Source of the DNA: Firmicutes bacterium CAG:631
GTDB taxonomy: Bacteria > Bacillota_I > Bacilli_A > RFN20 > CAG-631
DNA length: 11,453 bases
Reading direction: 5' to 3'
Assembly (NCBI GenBank): GCA_000433015.1
Contig: HF998023.1
Location: 46,992 to 58,444 of the forward strand
Shown: positions 1 through 6,607 of the stretch, piece after piece
Position numbering within the stretch: position 1 is the first letter of the stretch
How the letters are laid out: every line of letters starts with the position of its first letter
Made by a program: the position numbers and the translations under genes
The notes under the pieces: model-generated
The model's database searches: none
Seen by the model: only the letters and a program-made list of their open reading frames with translations
Told to the model about the DNA's origin: nothing

Positions 1-333
1 GTTAGCAATTTCTTTTTCAAAGATAAAGAATTTGAAAAAATTCCCAATAACCATTTAATTGAAAAAAAATTAAATTGTGGGAGTGCCTATAAGGCTTGTC
101 AAATAGCAGAAGGAATAGGAGAGGTATGTATAAAATTTGATCCTGTGACAAAAGAATGGGATACGGCTGCAAGCGAAATTATTATAAAAGAAGCAGGCGG
201 ATACATGTGTGATTTGTATGGAAATCCTATCACATATAATAAAAAAGATGTTTATAATCGCAACGGATTTATAATAGCCAATCAAAAAGTAGTCGCAGAA
301 AAATTTATTTTAAAGCAAAATAAAACGGATTGA
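1..333 (+). CDS. cysQ: 3'(2'),5'-bisphosphate nucleotidase / inositol monophosphatase family, C-terminal part
   Basis: Partial gene, cut by the window start. Frame 1 is open from base 1 to the TGA at 331-333 and gives 110 residues, where the family usually has about 250-270. Visible motifs are CGSAYKACQIAEG (about residues 26-38) and EWDTAASEIIIKEAGG (52-67). The second is the family's metal/substrate motif WDxxA with its Asp at residue 54. DLYGNPITYNKKD and NRNGFIIAN follow, in the order seen in CysQ/BPNT1-type enzymes. The KEWDTAA form and the late NRNGF segment favour CysQ, which removes a phosphate from pAp (3'-phosphoadenosine 5'-phosphate), over a plain inositol monophosphatase. The substrate is inferred from the family. 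A GTG at 145 lies inside the conserved domain and is not the start. A terminator overlaps the stop codon, so this is the last gene of its transcript. Confidence 0.8.
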   Translation, partial: VSNFFFKDKEFEKIPNNHLIEKKLNCGSAYKACQIAEGIGEVCIKFDPVTKEWDTAASEIIIKEAGGYMCDLYGNPITYNKKDVYNRNGFIIANQKVVAEKFILKQNKTD

Positions 334-356
334 ATGATTTCATTTAATCCGTTTTT
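322..356 (+). terminator. Rho-independent terminator of cysQ
   Basis: The arm AAAACGGATT (322-331) pairs with AATCCGTTTT (346-355). Inner pairs 332-337/340-345 continue the stem almost to a 2-nt loop, and the 3' arm ends in a T run. The 5' arm contains the last codons of cysQ and its TGA. Confidence 0.85.
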
Positions 357-387
357 ATTATTTGTCTTCAAAAAAATAACGAAGAAT

Positions 388-416
388 AAAAAAAGGCACC
401 AATATAAATTTGGTGC
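388..416 (-). terminator. Rho-independent terminator of the lipoprotein gene
   Basis: Read on the minus strand, GCACCAA (416-410) pairs with TTGGTGC (402-396), followed by C and a run of seven T (394-388). It lies just downstream of the lipoprotein stop codon. Confidence 0.85.
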
Positions 417-426
417 ACTTTTGTTT

Positions 427-1818
427 TTAACGAAGTTCGTTAGCTAAATTAATAATATTGGATTTATAAAGTTCTAGGCTAGTTTGAACTTGTTCTGTAA
501 CTTCTAAAACTCTTTGATCGCTTGCACGAACAGCATCACTATTTAAACCATACATGAGATTTAAAGCATTTGTTTCTAATTGCGTTAAGTTTGAATAATA
601 GATGTCGGCATCTACGGAAGTTTGGCCATCAGCTGCATCATATAATTCAACAAGATAATCTGCATAAGCTTTAAATTTTAAATAAATTCCATATGGATCA
701 TATTCAAATGTTTCAGTTAATCTATATTCATTATAAATTTCACCAATTGTTCCACCCGTTCTTTCATAAGTGAAACGAACACTATCGAATTGTCCAGGAA
801 TAAAGAATCTTGTTAATTCAACAGCATATGGAACTTTCATCAAAGAATAAACTTCTTCAGTATTATCAACTAAAGATGCATCAGATCCTTGTACTTCACG
901 AACTTGAGTGTGATGAGTAAATCCCCAAGAAGTATCGACTGTATTTACTGGACCCATAAATGCCCATGTTAATAAGTCTCCACCTTCATTTGCACCTTGG
1001 AACCAATAACTAGGGAAGCGGCCATTAGAATGGTCGGAGTGTTCCAAAATGTTAAATCCAGTTGAATAACGATCTTCTCCTGGATCAGCAATTGCCCAAG
1101 TTTGCATATGATAAGTATCTAGTCCTCTTTCATCAAATGTAGTATCTCCTGTGCTTTCCATGCCAAAATCTCTAGATAATGAGAAATACATATTGTCATT
1201 ATTTAAAGAAGTATATTCATGATTACTGAAATATGGTTCGGCAGGACTAGTATGGCTTGCACCAGCTGGATAGATGGCTTCAATTTTTCCATCAGTTCCG
1301 ACCATAATACGCCAGTTCCAAGCATTTGCATCGTCAACATGGATATCTTGACTACATTCTACTCCAGAACCATCAACCGCACAATGATTTAATTTCCAAT
1401 CTCTATAAACGGTTTCAACTTCATTACTTGGAAATGTATCAGAAGAACTTACAGGTATTGCTTCTGAAATGTAAGAAGCAGAATCATATTGCATAATAGC
1501 AACATCTCCAACATTTGCTTTAACATTTCTTAAAACGTGATTGATTGTAAAACTAATTTCTTCACCATTAGTACAATATTGGGTAAAACCTGCTCCTGTG
1601 TCTTCAACTTTGCAGACACTTTTTCCATTTTCTTCTAGATAAGCTCTTCCTTGAGCTAATTCTTCTTCAGTAAAGTTTGAACTTTGTGAAGATGATGATG
1701 AAGAAGAATTTGAGATAGGAGAAGAATTGGATGACGAAGTATTGTCATTACCTTTATCACAAGCAGATAATGATAAGGCGGTTAGACCGGCTAAAACGAC
1801 TAAAAATTTTTTGTTCAT
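427..1818 (-). CDS. Secreted lipoprotein of unknown function, Ser-rich linker
   Basis: A 463-aa protein that I do not recognise. It has a lipoprotein signal peptide: MNKK, a hydrophobic stretch (5-15), then lipobox LSAC with the lipidated Cys at residue 20. A linker of Ser, Asn and Asp follows (about 21-48). The mature part has four Cys (69, 82, 146, 155) that could form two disulfides outside the cell. It is rich in Trp, Tyr and Asp in the middle and ends in a helical-looking segment (about 390-463). The open frame extends 26 codons upstream, but ATG at 1818 is preferred: it has an AGGAAG ribosome site, starts a proper signal peptide, and the promoter lies inside the upstream extension. The gene stands alone, with its own promoter and terminator. 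A substrate-binding or surface role is possible but not shown. Confidence 0.85.
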   Translation of the reverse strand: MNKKFLVVLAGLTALSLSACDKGNDNTSSSNSSPISNSSSSSSSQSSNFTEEELAQGRAYLEENGKSVCKVEDTGAGFTQYCTNGEEISFTINHVLRNVKANVGDVAIMQYDSASYISEAIPVSSSDTFPSNEVETVYRDWKLNHCAVDGSGVECSQDIHVDDANAWNWRIMVGTDGKIEAIYPAGASHTSPAEPYFSNHEYTSLNNDNMYFSLSRDFGMESTGDTTFDERGLDTYHMQTWAIADPGEDRYSTGFNILEHSDHSNGRFPSYWFQGANEGGDLLTWAFMGPVNTVDTSWGFTHHTQVREVQGSDASLVDNTEEVYSLMKVPYAVELTRFFIPGQFDSVRFTYERTGGTIGEIYNEYRLTETFEYDPYGIYLKFKAYADYLVELYDAADGQTSVDADIYYSNLTQLETNALNLMYGLNSDAVRASDQRVLEVTEQVQTSLELYKSNIINLANELR

Positions 1819-1867
1819 AAAATTTCTTCCTTTCTTATCTTTTGTAATCGCTATCATTACGTAAGAT

Positions 1868-1896
1868 ATTATACACAAACAAAAGAAAAAAAACAA
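1868..1896 (-). promoter_or_regulatory. Promoter of the lipoprotein gene
   Basis: On the minus strand, TTGTTT (1896-1891) and TATAAT (1873-1868) are separated by 17 bases. This gives a leader of about 40 nt ending in AAAGGAAG before the ATG at 1818. Confidence 0.75.
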
Positions 1897-1912
1897 TCTT
1901 TTTTATATAAAT

Positions 1913-1942
1913 AAAAAAAGATAAAACAACAAATGTTTTACC
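1913..1942 (-). terminator. Rho-independent terminator of the Tyr/Pro-rich gene
   Basis: On the minus strand, GGTAAAACA (1942-1934) pairs with TGTTTTATC (1928-1920), nine pairs with one G-U and a 5-nt loop. A run of seven T (1919-1913) follows. It sits 10 bases after the stop codon at 1953. Confidence 0.75.
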
Positions 1943-1952
1943 TTTTGTCAAA

Positions 1953-2336
1953 TTAAAGCATATCACTGCGATATTCATCCATTAATGGCACATTTTTTAA
2001 AGAGTCAATGGAAGATGAATCATTAGAAGAATGATTTCGTTCAAAATTTTCAAATGTCAACGGAATGGGATCTTCATATATGATTTTATCAGCTATGTAA
2101 GGATTGTATATATTAACTTGTGGTGGATTCGCTGTAGATTGAGTATAGGTATAATTATAGGTTGGATACATTGGTGGTTGATAATACATTGGTGGATAAT
2201 ACATTGGATAATAATAAGGATGATTGTATCGATTATTACCTAAAAATGCACCAGTTACTCCACCCAATACGAGACCGCCAACAAAGGGAAATAAACGTTG
2301 CTCATTGGGATTAATATTTGAATAATTGAAGCGCAT
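1953..2336 (-). CDS. Small Tyr/Pro-rich protein with a glycine-zipper-like segment, unknown function
   Basis: A 127-aa protein of no family I can name. Residues 16-33 (PFVGGLVLGGVTGAFLGN) form a short Gly-patterned hydrophobic segment, like a glycine zipper or membrane-associating helix. Residues 36-70 are dominated by Tyr, Pro and Met (MYYPPMYYQPPMY). The C-terminal third is polar and acidic with a Ser cluster. This composition resembles small coat or envelope proteins of Bacillota, but that is only resemblance. The start at 2336 is set by GGAGG (2347-2343) seven bases upstream. That ribosome site lies in the 3' arm of a 10-bp inverted repeat. The gene is 54 bases downstream of maf on the same strand and ends at its own terminator. 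Confidence 0.75.
   Translation of the reverse strand: MRFNYSNINPNEQRLFPFVGGLVLGGVTGAFLGNNRYNHPYYYPMYYPPMYYQPPMYPTYNYTYTQSTANPPQVNIYNPYIADKIIYEDPIPLTFENFERNHSSNDSSSIDSLKNVPLMDEYRSDML
2160..2209. repeat. Short tandem repeat inside the Tyr/Pro-rich gene
   Basis: Two adjacent 15-base units, GATAATACATTGGTG (2180-2194) and GATAATACATTGGAT (2195-2209), match at 13 of 15 positions. A looser copy, GGTTGGATACATTGGTGG, begins at 2160. On the minus strand they encode the repeated MYYPP/MYYQPP/MYPTY segments. Confidence 0.7.
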
Positions 2337-2339
2337 AAA

Positions 2340-2378
2340 AAACCTCCTTCAATTACAAAGTATGTATGAAGGAGGTTC
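2340..2378 (-). promoter_or_regulatory. Hairpin carrying the ribosome binding site of the Tyr/Pro-rich gene
   Basis: On the minus strand, AACCTCCTTC (2377-2368) is a perfect match to GAAGGAGGTT (2350-2341), with a 17-nt loop and a possible flanking G-U pair. The 3' arm contains the GGAGG for the start at 2336. Six T (2342-2337) directly before the ATG make the same element look like a terminator for the upstream rnj-maf transcript. In a read-through transcript the ribosome site would be paired and hidden. Confidence 0.65.
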
Positions 2379-2380
2379 AA
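2352..2380 (-). promoter_or_regulatory. Possible promoter overlapping the hairpin
   Basis: On the minus strand, TTGAAC (2380-2375) and TGTAAT (2357-2352) are 17 bases apart. The -35 and spacer lie on the 5' arm and the -10 in the loop. A transcript from here would begin near 2347-2345, at the ribosome site, and would lack the 5' arm. Weak by sequence alone. Confidence 0.35.
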
Positions 2381-2390
2381 AAATAGGCTT

Positions 2391-2948
2391 TTATTTCAAT
2401 TGTTTTAAGATTCTTGATAATTTTGCAATAGGCAAACCCATTACATTATAAAAATCCCCATTAATTTTTTTTATAAACAAAGCTCCTCCATCTTGGATTC
2501 CATAACCACCAGCTTTATCAAATGGAGAATTTGTTGCAACGTAATTTTTAATTTCTTCTTCGCTTAAATCATAAAAAGTGACCGAAGTTGTAGAATAAAA
2601 TGTTTTTTTAGTTTTTCCTTTTAAAATGCATACTCCTGTAATGACTCGATGAGTTTGATTAGATAACATTTTTAACATTTGAACAGCTTCATTATGAGAT
2701 TGAGGTTTTCCCAAAACTTGATTATTTAAAACAACAATTGTATCTGCAGCAATGATACAGCAATCTTGATCATGTTTTTTTTGAATTGTGATTGCTTTTT
2801 TTTGGGCAATAGATATTGGAATTTGCGAAAATTTGATATTTGAAGGATAACTTTCATCAATATCTGCACTTTCAACAATAAATTTTTTTAATAGTCGATG
2901 AAGAAGTTGTTTTCTACGAGGAGACTTACTAGCTAAAATATATTTCAT
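2391..2948 (-). CDS. maf: Maf-family nucleoside triphosphate pyrophosphatase (dTTP/UTP type)
   Basis: A 185-aa protein, close to the usual 185-200. It hydrolyses non-canonical or surplus nucleoside triphosphates to monophosphate and pyrophosphate in the cytoplasm. Family motifs appear in order: ASKSPRRKQLL at 6-16 (phosphate-binding Ser/Arg), DIDES at 29-33, AADTIV at 67-72 with the catalytic Asp69, KAGGYGIQDGG at 145-155, and GDFYNVMGLP at 164-173. The DKAGGYGIQ form is typical of the dTTP/UTP-preferring subgroup; the substrate is inferred from this. The start is two bases after the RNase J stop codon, with only a weak AAGAGAAG ribosome site, so the two are probably translationally coupled. 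Maf has also been linked to septum formation in Bacillus, which this sequence does not test. Confidence 0.93.
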   Translation of the reverse strand: MKYILASKSPRRKQLLHRLLKKFIVESADIDESYPSNIKFSQIPISIAQKKAITIQKKHDQDCCIIAADTIVVLNNQVLGKPQSHNEAVQMLKMLSNQTHRVITGVCILKGKTKKTFYSTTSVTFYDLSEEEIKNYVATNSPFDKAGGYGIQDGGALFIKKINGDFYNVMGLPIAKLSRILKQLK

Positions 2949-2950
2949 AT

Positions 2951-4666
2951 TTAATCTTCTCTTTTGTTTAAAATCACAGGAATAATGATGGGTTGACGAT
3001 TCGTTTTAGCATAAACAAATTTACTAACACTTTCTCGAATGACTTTTTTGATGTGTGAAAAGGTGACTTTGTTTTTCATTAAACGAATCAATGCGGAATA
3101 AACTACTTTTTCTGCCTCAATTAATAAATCACCGCGTTCTTTCAAAAAGATAAATCCACGCGATACAATAGAGGGTTGTTTGAGTAAAGTATTGGTTTTT
3201 GCATCAATAGGAACAACAACAGCAATTAAACCATCATTAGAAAGAATTTTTCGATCGGTAATGACGGCACTTTCAATGCCTGTGATATCTTTTCCATCAA
3301 TATAAACAGCATCGGCATCAATTTTTTTGCCACGAGTAACAACCCCATTAGACATGACAAGCATATCCCCATTAGATAAGACAAAAGTGTTTTCTTTTTT
3401 TACAACATTCATTCCAACTGCCATATCAGCATGTAATTTTAACATTCGATATTCACCATGAATGGGCATGAAGTACTTTGGACTAAATAACTTTAACATT
3501 AGTTTTAATTCTTCTCTTTGCGCATGACCAGAGGTATGAATACTATATAAAGCACTATTTACAATGACTTCTGCACCATTTTTTGAAAGCATATTAATTA
3601 CTTTATTGACAGGAGATAAATTTCCAGGAATTGGGTTAGATGAAAAAATGACAGTATCTCCTGGAATAATTTTTATGACTTTATGGGTGTTATTGGCAAT
3701 GCGTGATAAAGCCGCCATGGGTTCTCCTTGACTACCCGTACACAAAATTAATATTTCATTTAAATTTTGATAAGCAGAAACTTTTGCTGTTTCCATATCA
3801 AAAAGATAATTATCTGGGCATTTAATGTATCCTAATTTTCTTCCAGTAGCAATCGCATTTTCCATCGAACGGCCAAAAACTAAAATTTTTCGGTTATGTT
3901 TAACAGCATTTTCGATAATTTGTTGAATGCGGTGAACATTACTTGCAAAAGTGGCTATGATAATTCTTCCGGTTGCATCTTTAAAAATATCATTTAAAGA
4001 AATAGCCACATCTCTTTCACTTTTTGAATATCCAGGGACTTCTGCATTGGTGGAATCAGCCATATACAAAGTAACTCCTTTGGATGCTGTTTGTGTAATT
4101 TTATAAAAATCAATATCTTGTCCTAAAGGGGTTAAATCAACTTTGAAATCTCCTGTTGTGACAATTCTTCCATTAGGTGTTTCAATAATTAGTCCATAAG
4201 AATCAGGAATGGAATGAGTGGTTGCAAAAAATTCAACCGTAATAGGACCAATTTTAATTGTTTTAGTAGAATCTATTTCTACGATATTAATTCTAGATTC
4301 TAAACCCGTTTCTTCTAATTTATGTTTAATTAATCCCGCGGACAAACGTGAAGCATAAATAATAGGGATATCAATTGATTGTAATAAAAATGGAATGCCA
4401 CCAATATGGTCTTCATGACCATGTGTAATAAACAAGGCTTTAATTCGCGCACGATTTTTAATTAAATAAGAATAATCTGGAATAACATAGTCTACTCCAG
4501 GAAATTCTGATTCTGGGAATTTTACCCCAGCATCAATGATGATAATATTATTTCCATGTTCAATGCAATAGGTGTTTTTCCCAACTTCATTTAATCCACC
4601 TAATGCATAAATATAAGTCTTAACTGATGTATCAATTAGTTCATTTGTTTTATTTGTTTTTTGCAT
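2951..4666 (-). CDS. rnjA: Ribonuclease J (RNase J1-like)
   Basis: A 571-aa metallo-beta-lactamase/beta-CASP RNase, slightly longer than the about 555 of Bacillus RNase J1. It acts in the cytoplasm as a 5'-3' exonuclease and endonuclease in mRNA decay and rRNA maturation. The metal-binding signature HGHEDH is at 82-87 (H82, H84, D86, H87), followed by TTHSIPDS (H151) and TGDFK (D173). Beta-CASP motifs include MADSTNAEVPG (202-212), CTGSQGEP (309-316), IPGDTVIFSSNPIPGN (334-349), SGHAQREE (379-386) and PIHGEYR (401-407). A C-terminal domain of about 100 residues follows. DAGVKFPE and DYVIPDYSYL are closer to J1 than to J2, so rnjA is preferred over rnjB. Ribosome site AGGAGAGA precedes ATG 4666. 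It has its own promoter and is co-transcribed with maf. Confidence 0.95.
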   Translation of the reverse strand: MQKTNKTNELIDTSVKTYIYALGGLNEVGKNTYCIEHGNNIIIIDAGVKFPESEFPGVDYVIPDYSYLIKNRARIKALFITHGHEDHIGGIPFLLQSIDIPIIYASRLSAGLIKHKLEETGLESRINIVEIDSTKTIKIGPITVEFFATTHSIPDSYGLIIETPNGRIVTTGDFKVDLTPLGQDIDFYKITQTASKGVTLYMADSTNAEVPGYSKSERDVAISLNDIFKDATGRIIIATFASNVHRIQQIIENAVKHNRKILVFGRSMENAIATGRKLGYIKCPDNYLFDMETAKVSAYQNLNEILILCTGSQGEPMAALSRIANNTHKVIKIIPGDTVIFSSNPIPGNLSPVNKVINMLSKNGAEVIVNSALYSIHTSGHAQREELKLMLKLFSPKYFMPIHGEYRMLKLHADMAVGMNVVKKENTFVLSNGDMLVMSNGVVTRGKKIDADAVYIDGKDITGIESAVITDRKILSNDGLIAVVVPIDAKTNTLLKQPSIVSRGFIFLKERGDLLIEAEKVVYSALIRLMKNKVTFSHIKKVIRESVSKFVYAKTNRQPIIIPVILNKRED

Positions 4667-4715
4667 ATATTCTCTCCTATAATTGTCATAAATTGTGTTT
4701 TAACAAGTTACTATA

Positions 4716-4744
4716 ATTATAAGATTTTTAATGCATAATTTCAA
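4716..4744 (-). promoter_or_regulatory. Promoter of the rnjA-maf operon
   Basis: On the minus strand, TTGAAA (4744-4739) and a perfect TATAAT (4721-4716) are separated by 17 bases. The predicted start, near 4709, leaves a leader of about 43 nt before RNase J. The -35 begins six bases after the stop of the upstream gene. Confidence 0.85.
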
Positions 4745-4749
4745 GAATT

Positions 4750-5151
4750 TTATGAACAAATATAAATGCCATTTTCAGTGATAGAATAGGCTTTGTAAAA
4801 GGATTGAATGACTTTAGAAAGATTTTGCTTAATATAACTCTTTTCTTTTTTGTTATCGGCATACCCTAATAAAATCTCAATATCATACTCCATATTTAAA
4901 TTACTAAAGCAACGAATGTTAATTTGGTTATTTTCTAATATGTTTTTTATAAATTTTGCTTTTTGCTCATTTTTATGTGATTCGTAATACAAATTTGTCC
5001 CATGATAGTTTCCATAAGAAAAACCAATGAAAATATTGTCTGTAACTAAAATATTATCTTTTTTTAATTTAGAATCTAATTCTTTTTTGATTTTATTTAA
5101 AACTTTTTTTTCAAAAGAATTTTTAATTGCTGTTTGATAAATAAATCCCAT
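4750..5151 (-). CDS. Unknown 133-aa protein downstream of the comK-like gene
   Basis: I do not recognise this protein. It is Lys-, Asn- and Ile-rich, with no signal peptide or membrane helix, so it is probably cytoplasmic. The N-terminal third (about 3-32) looks helical and basic (NSFEKKVLNKIKKELDSKL). Residues 38-58 look like beta strands (TDNIFIGFSYGNYHGTNLYY), and helices appear likely at 60-74 and 105-122. The layout is a small alpha/beta domain. The frame also begins at GTG 5163, but ATG 5151 is chosen because GGTGA (5161-5157) sits five bases ahead, as in neighbouring genes. It follows the comK-like stop by 25 bases without a terminator, so the two form a probable operon. The rnjA promoter lies just beyond its stop. 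Confidence 0.7.
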   Translation of the reverse strand: MGFIYQTAIKNSFEKKVLNKIKKELDSKLKKDNILVTDNIFIGFSYGNYHGTNLYYESHKNEQKAKFIKNILENNQINIRCFSNLNMEYDIEILLGYADNKKEKSYIKQNLSKVIQSFYKAYSITENGIYICS

Positions 5152-5176
5152 CAAAATCACCACTATTCAATTATAT

Positions 5177-5566
5177 TCATTCAAAGGGATAAGATATGCG
5201 CAATTTAAAATCAAGATTTCTTTTTATATATCGATAAACAAGATTGGTTGGAAAAGAGATAAAGCAACTATAATTTTTAAAATAAATTTGACTTCCATAA
5301 TCCTTTTGAACAATTTTAGTGATTTTAAATAAATTAATGAATTCACACTCTTTGTTTTTTAAAGATAAAGTCGGTTGTAACCACGTATCCTGAATTAAAA
5401 TAGGTAATTTATAATGATGTAAAATTGCGGGACGTATAAAATGTTTTTTCAATGAATCAATCAATTGAATGGGCAAAACATTAACTTTAATTTTTTTACC
5501 ACTTTCTAAAACAATTAAAGCTCCATTTTTATCTTTAAAAATGCCAACAATTTCATGGATAAACAT
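5177..5566 (-). CDS. ComK-like protein, short form (possible competence transcription factor homologue)
   Basis: A 129-aa protein with a residue pattern like ComK, the competence master regulator of Bacillus and Staphylococcus (about 190 aa). Compared from memory, VNVLPIQLIDSLKKHF (28-43) parallels the ComK VNMKPLQIVDRSCRFF segment. KLPILIQDTWLQPTLS (53-68) parallels KPPIMVD...FPTLS, and the stretch from INLFKITKI through QIYFKNYSCFISFP to VYR parallels the ComK core of paired strands. The order and spacing are kept, but a loop of about 11 residues, the N-terminus and the C-terminal 40-50 residues are missing. ATG 5566 follows AGGTGA by seven bases. TGA ends the gene. It leads a probable two-gene operon. 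If a true homologue, it would bind DNA; whether it activates competence genes is unknown. No competence gene lies in the window. Confidence 0.55.
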   Translation of the reverse strand: MFIHEIVGIFKDKNGALIVLESGKKIKVNVLPIQLIDSLKKHFIRPAILHHYKLPILIQDTWLQPTLSLKNKECEFINLFKITKIVQKDYGSQIYFKNYSCFISFPTNLVYRYIKRNLDFKLRISYPFE

Positions 5567-5585
5567 AAACTATTCACCTAAACAT

Positions 5586-5594
5586 AATATACCA
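5586..5594 (-). promoter_or_regulatory. Extended -10 promoter of the comK-like operon
   Basis: On the minus strand, TGG-TATATT (5594-5586) has the TGn extension. No good -35 is seen. The predicted start near 5579 would leave a leader of about 13 nt that opens with the AGGTGA ribosome site. Confidence 0.5.
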
Positions 5595-5712
5595 TAAAGA
5601 AATCAAATGAAGCGTTTAATATCGTCTCAAAAAAGTAATATTAAAATCTCTAATTTTATTCAAACAAGTATAAAATAAAATAAAAACATTATACTACTTA
5701 TGAGGTGATACT

Positions 5713-5937
5713 ATGGAAAAAGAAATCATTACCCACATTAAAAAAGATAATTTAAATCGTATTATTGAATTTAAAACCAATAAAGGAAATGTCTACAATT
5801 TTGAAATGGCAAAAGAAGCAATTATTTATGATCGCATCAAAAATGCTAAAATTGTAAAAAATAAAAATGGTAGAACATCAATAGAATGTAAAAATTCTAA
5901 GCAATCTTTTGATGATTTTCCCGAATTTGACGAATAA
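5713..5937 (+). CDS. Small DUF3892-like protein
   Basis: A 74-aa cytoplasmic protein. The pattern is a strand (EIITHIKKDN), a second strand (RIIEFKTNKGNVYNF), a short helix with AKEAIIYDRIKNA, then a strand with NGRTSIECK and a closing SFDDFPEF. This follows the small DUF3892 family of Bacillota, whose members end in a similar LxxLPxF tail. Function is unknown. The start is firm: GAGGTGAT (5702-5709) lies just ahead of ATG 5713. A TATACT at 5690-5695 may be the -10, but no convincing -35 accompanies it. The last 41 bases, including the stop, overlap the 3' end of the convergent membrane protein gene, and no terminator lies between them. Confidence 0.65.
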   Translation: MEKEIITHIKKDNLNRIIEFKTNKGNVYNFEMAKEAIIYDRIKNAKIVKNKNGRTSIECKNSKQSFDDFPEFDE

Positions 5938-6496
5938 AAGGTTTGAACGAAAAACACCATTTTAAAAAGAATAAAGTACAATAGAAAATTAAAACTAAAT
6001 TAGCAAATAAAATAAAATAACTCATTATTGTTAATCCTGTTCCAATGGAGACCATATTACTAGCATAAAAAATACCAAAAATTGCGGCAGAAAGCAAATA
6101 TTTAGCAAGATATACAAGTGCAATTTGAATCAAAAAGGAACAATAACTGAAAAGATCCTTATTTTCTTGATTGTCTGAAAAACTATAAACGCCTAAAATA
6201 AAGATGATAAAAACTAAAAAAACAATACAAATAGGATGTAAATATCTTAAAAAAGTCAAAACGGCTTCTTTAGCTAAAATTAAAAAATTTTCAGTGTTTG
6301 TTGTTTGCATATAAAGGACGATTTTACCAACTGAAGTTTGATACAAAATGGGTTGAACATCATCAATTGAATATTGATAGGCTCTACGTAAAGGAAGCGT
6401 ATGAATAAAATCAATTATAATGAATACGATAGCTGCTAAAGAGGCAAGAGCAACTATAGTTTGAAAAATAAAATAAATGATTTTGCGTTTACTCAT
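5897..6496 (-). CDS. Four-helix membrane protein, unknown function
   Basis: A 199-aa integral membrane protein. Helices are predicted by eye at 7-30, 87-105, 117-145 and 152-178. A polar loop of about 55 residues lies between helices 1 and 2, and both ends are basic (MSKRK; KPFIRQIRENHQK), which suggests that both termini face the cytoplasm. I cannot assign a family. The frame is open seven codons further up, but ATG 6496 is chosen because AAAGGAGGA, itself encoded in the upstream extension, sits at the right distance. A possible -10 (TATGAT on the minus strand, just upstream) lacks a good -35. The gene is divergent from the thioredoxin-like gene, with 176 bases between them. Its 3' end runs 41 bases into the DUF3892-like gene. 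Confidence 0.75.
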   Translation of the reverse strand: MSKRKIIYFIFQTIVALASLAAIVFIIIDFIHTLPLRRAYQYSIDDVQPILYQTSVGKIVLYMQTTNTENFLILAKEAVLTFLRYLHPICIVFLVFIIFILGVYSFSDNQENKDLFSYCSFLIQIALVYLAKYLLSAAIFGIFYASNMVSIGTGLTIMSYFILFANLVLIFYCTLFFLKWCFSFKPFIRQIRENHQKIA

Positions 6497-6588
6497 ATAA
6501 ATCCTCCTTTTAATCATCTTATCATAAATTTCTTTGAACTACAAAATAAACTTTATAGACGAAGAAAAATAAATTTTTAATAAATTGG

Positions 6589-6607
6589 ATAGTATTAAAA
6601 ATACTAT
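6589..6607. repeat. Palindrome abutting the -35 of the thioredoxin-like gene
   Basis: ATAGTATT (6589-6596) and AATACTAT (6600-6607) are perfect inverted arms around AAA. The right arm shares one base with the -35 hexamer, as expected for an operator. It is not followed by a long T run, so it is not a good terminator. Confidence 0.55.

Noticed and set aside
70..285. Open frame of 71 codons on the minus strand
   Set aside because: It is antisense to the conserved cysQ domain and has no supporting signal.
322..356. Use of the cysQ hairpin as the lipoprotein terminator
   Set aside because: A closer hairpin at 396-416 with a better minus-strand T run already fills that role; the first could only be a backup.
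1819..1896. Upstream extension of the lipoprotein frame by 26 codons
   Set aside because: It contains the promoter -10 and -35, has no ribosome site, and would bury the signal peptide.
2031..2243. Open frame of 70 codons on the plus strand, Trp/Ile-rich
   Set aside because: It is the antisense shadow of the Tyr/Pro repeats and has no ribosome site or family match.
5643..5657. AAAA-N7-TTTT near the comK-like gene as a ComK AT-box
   Set aside because: The known box is AAAA-N5-TTTT in pairs. The spacing is wrong, there is one copy only, and such strings are common in this AT-rich DNA.
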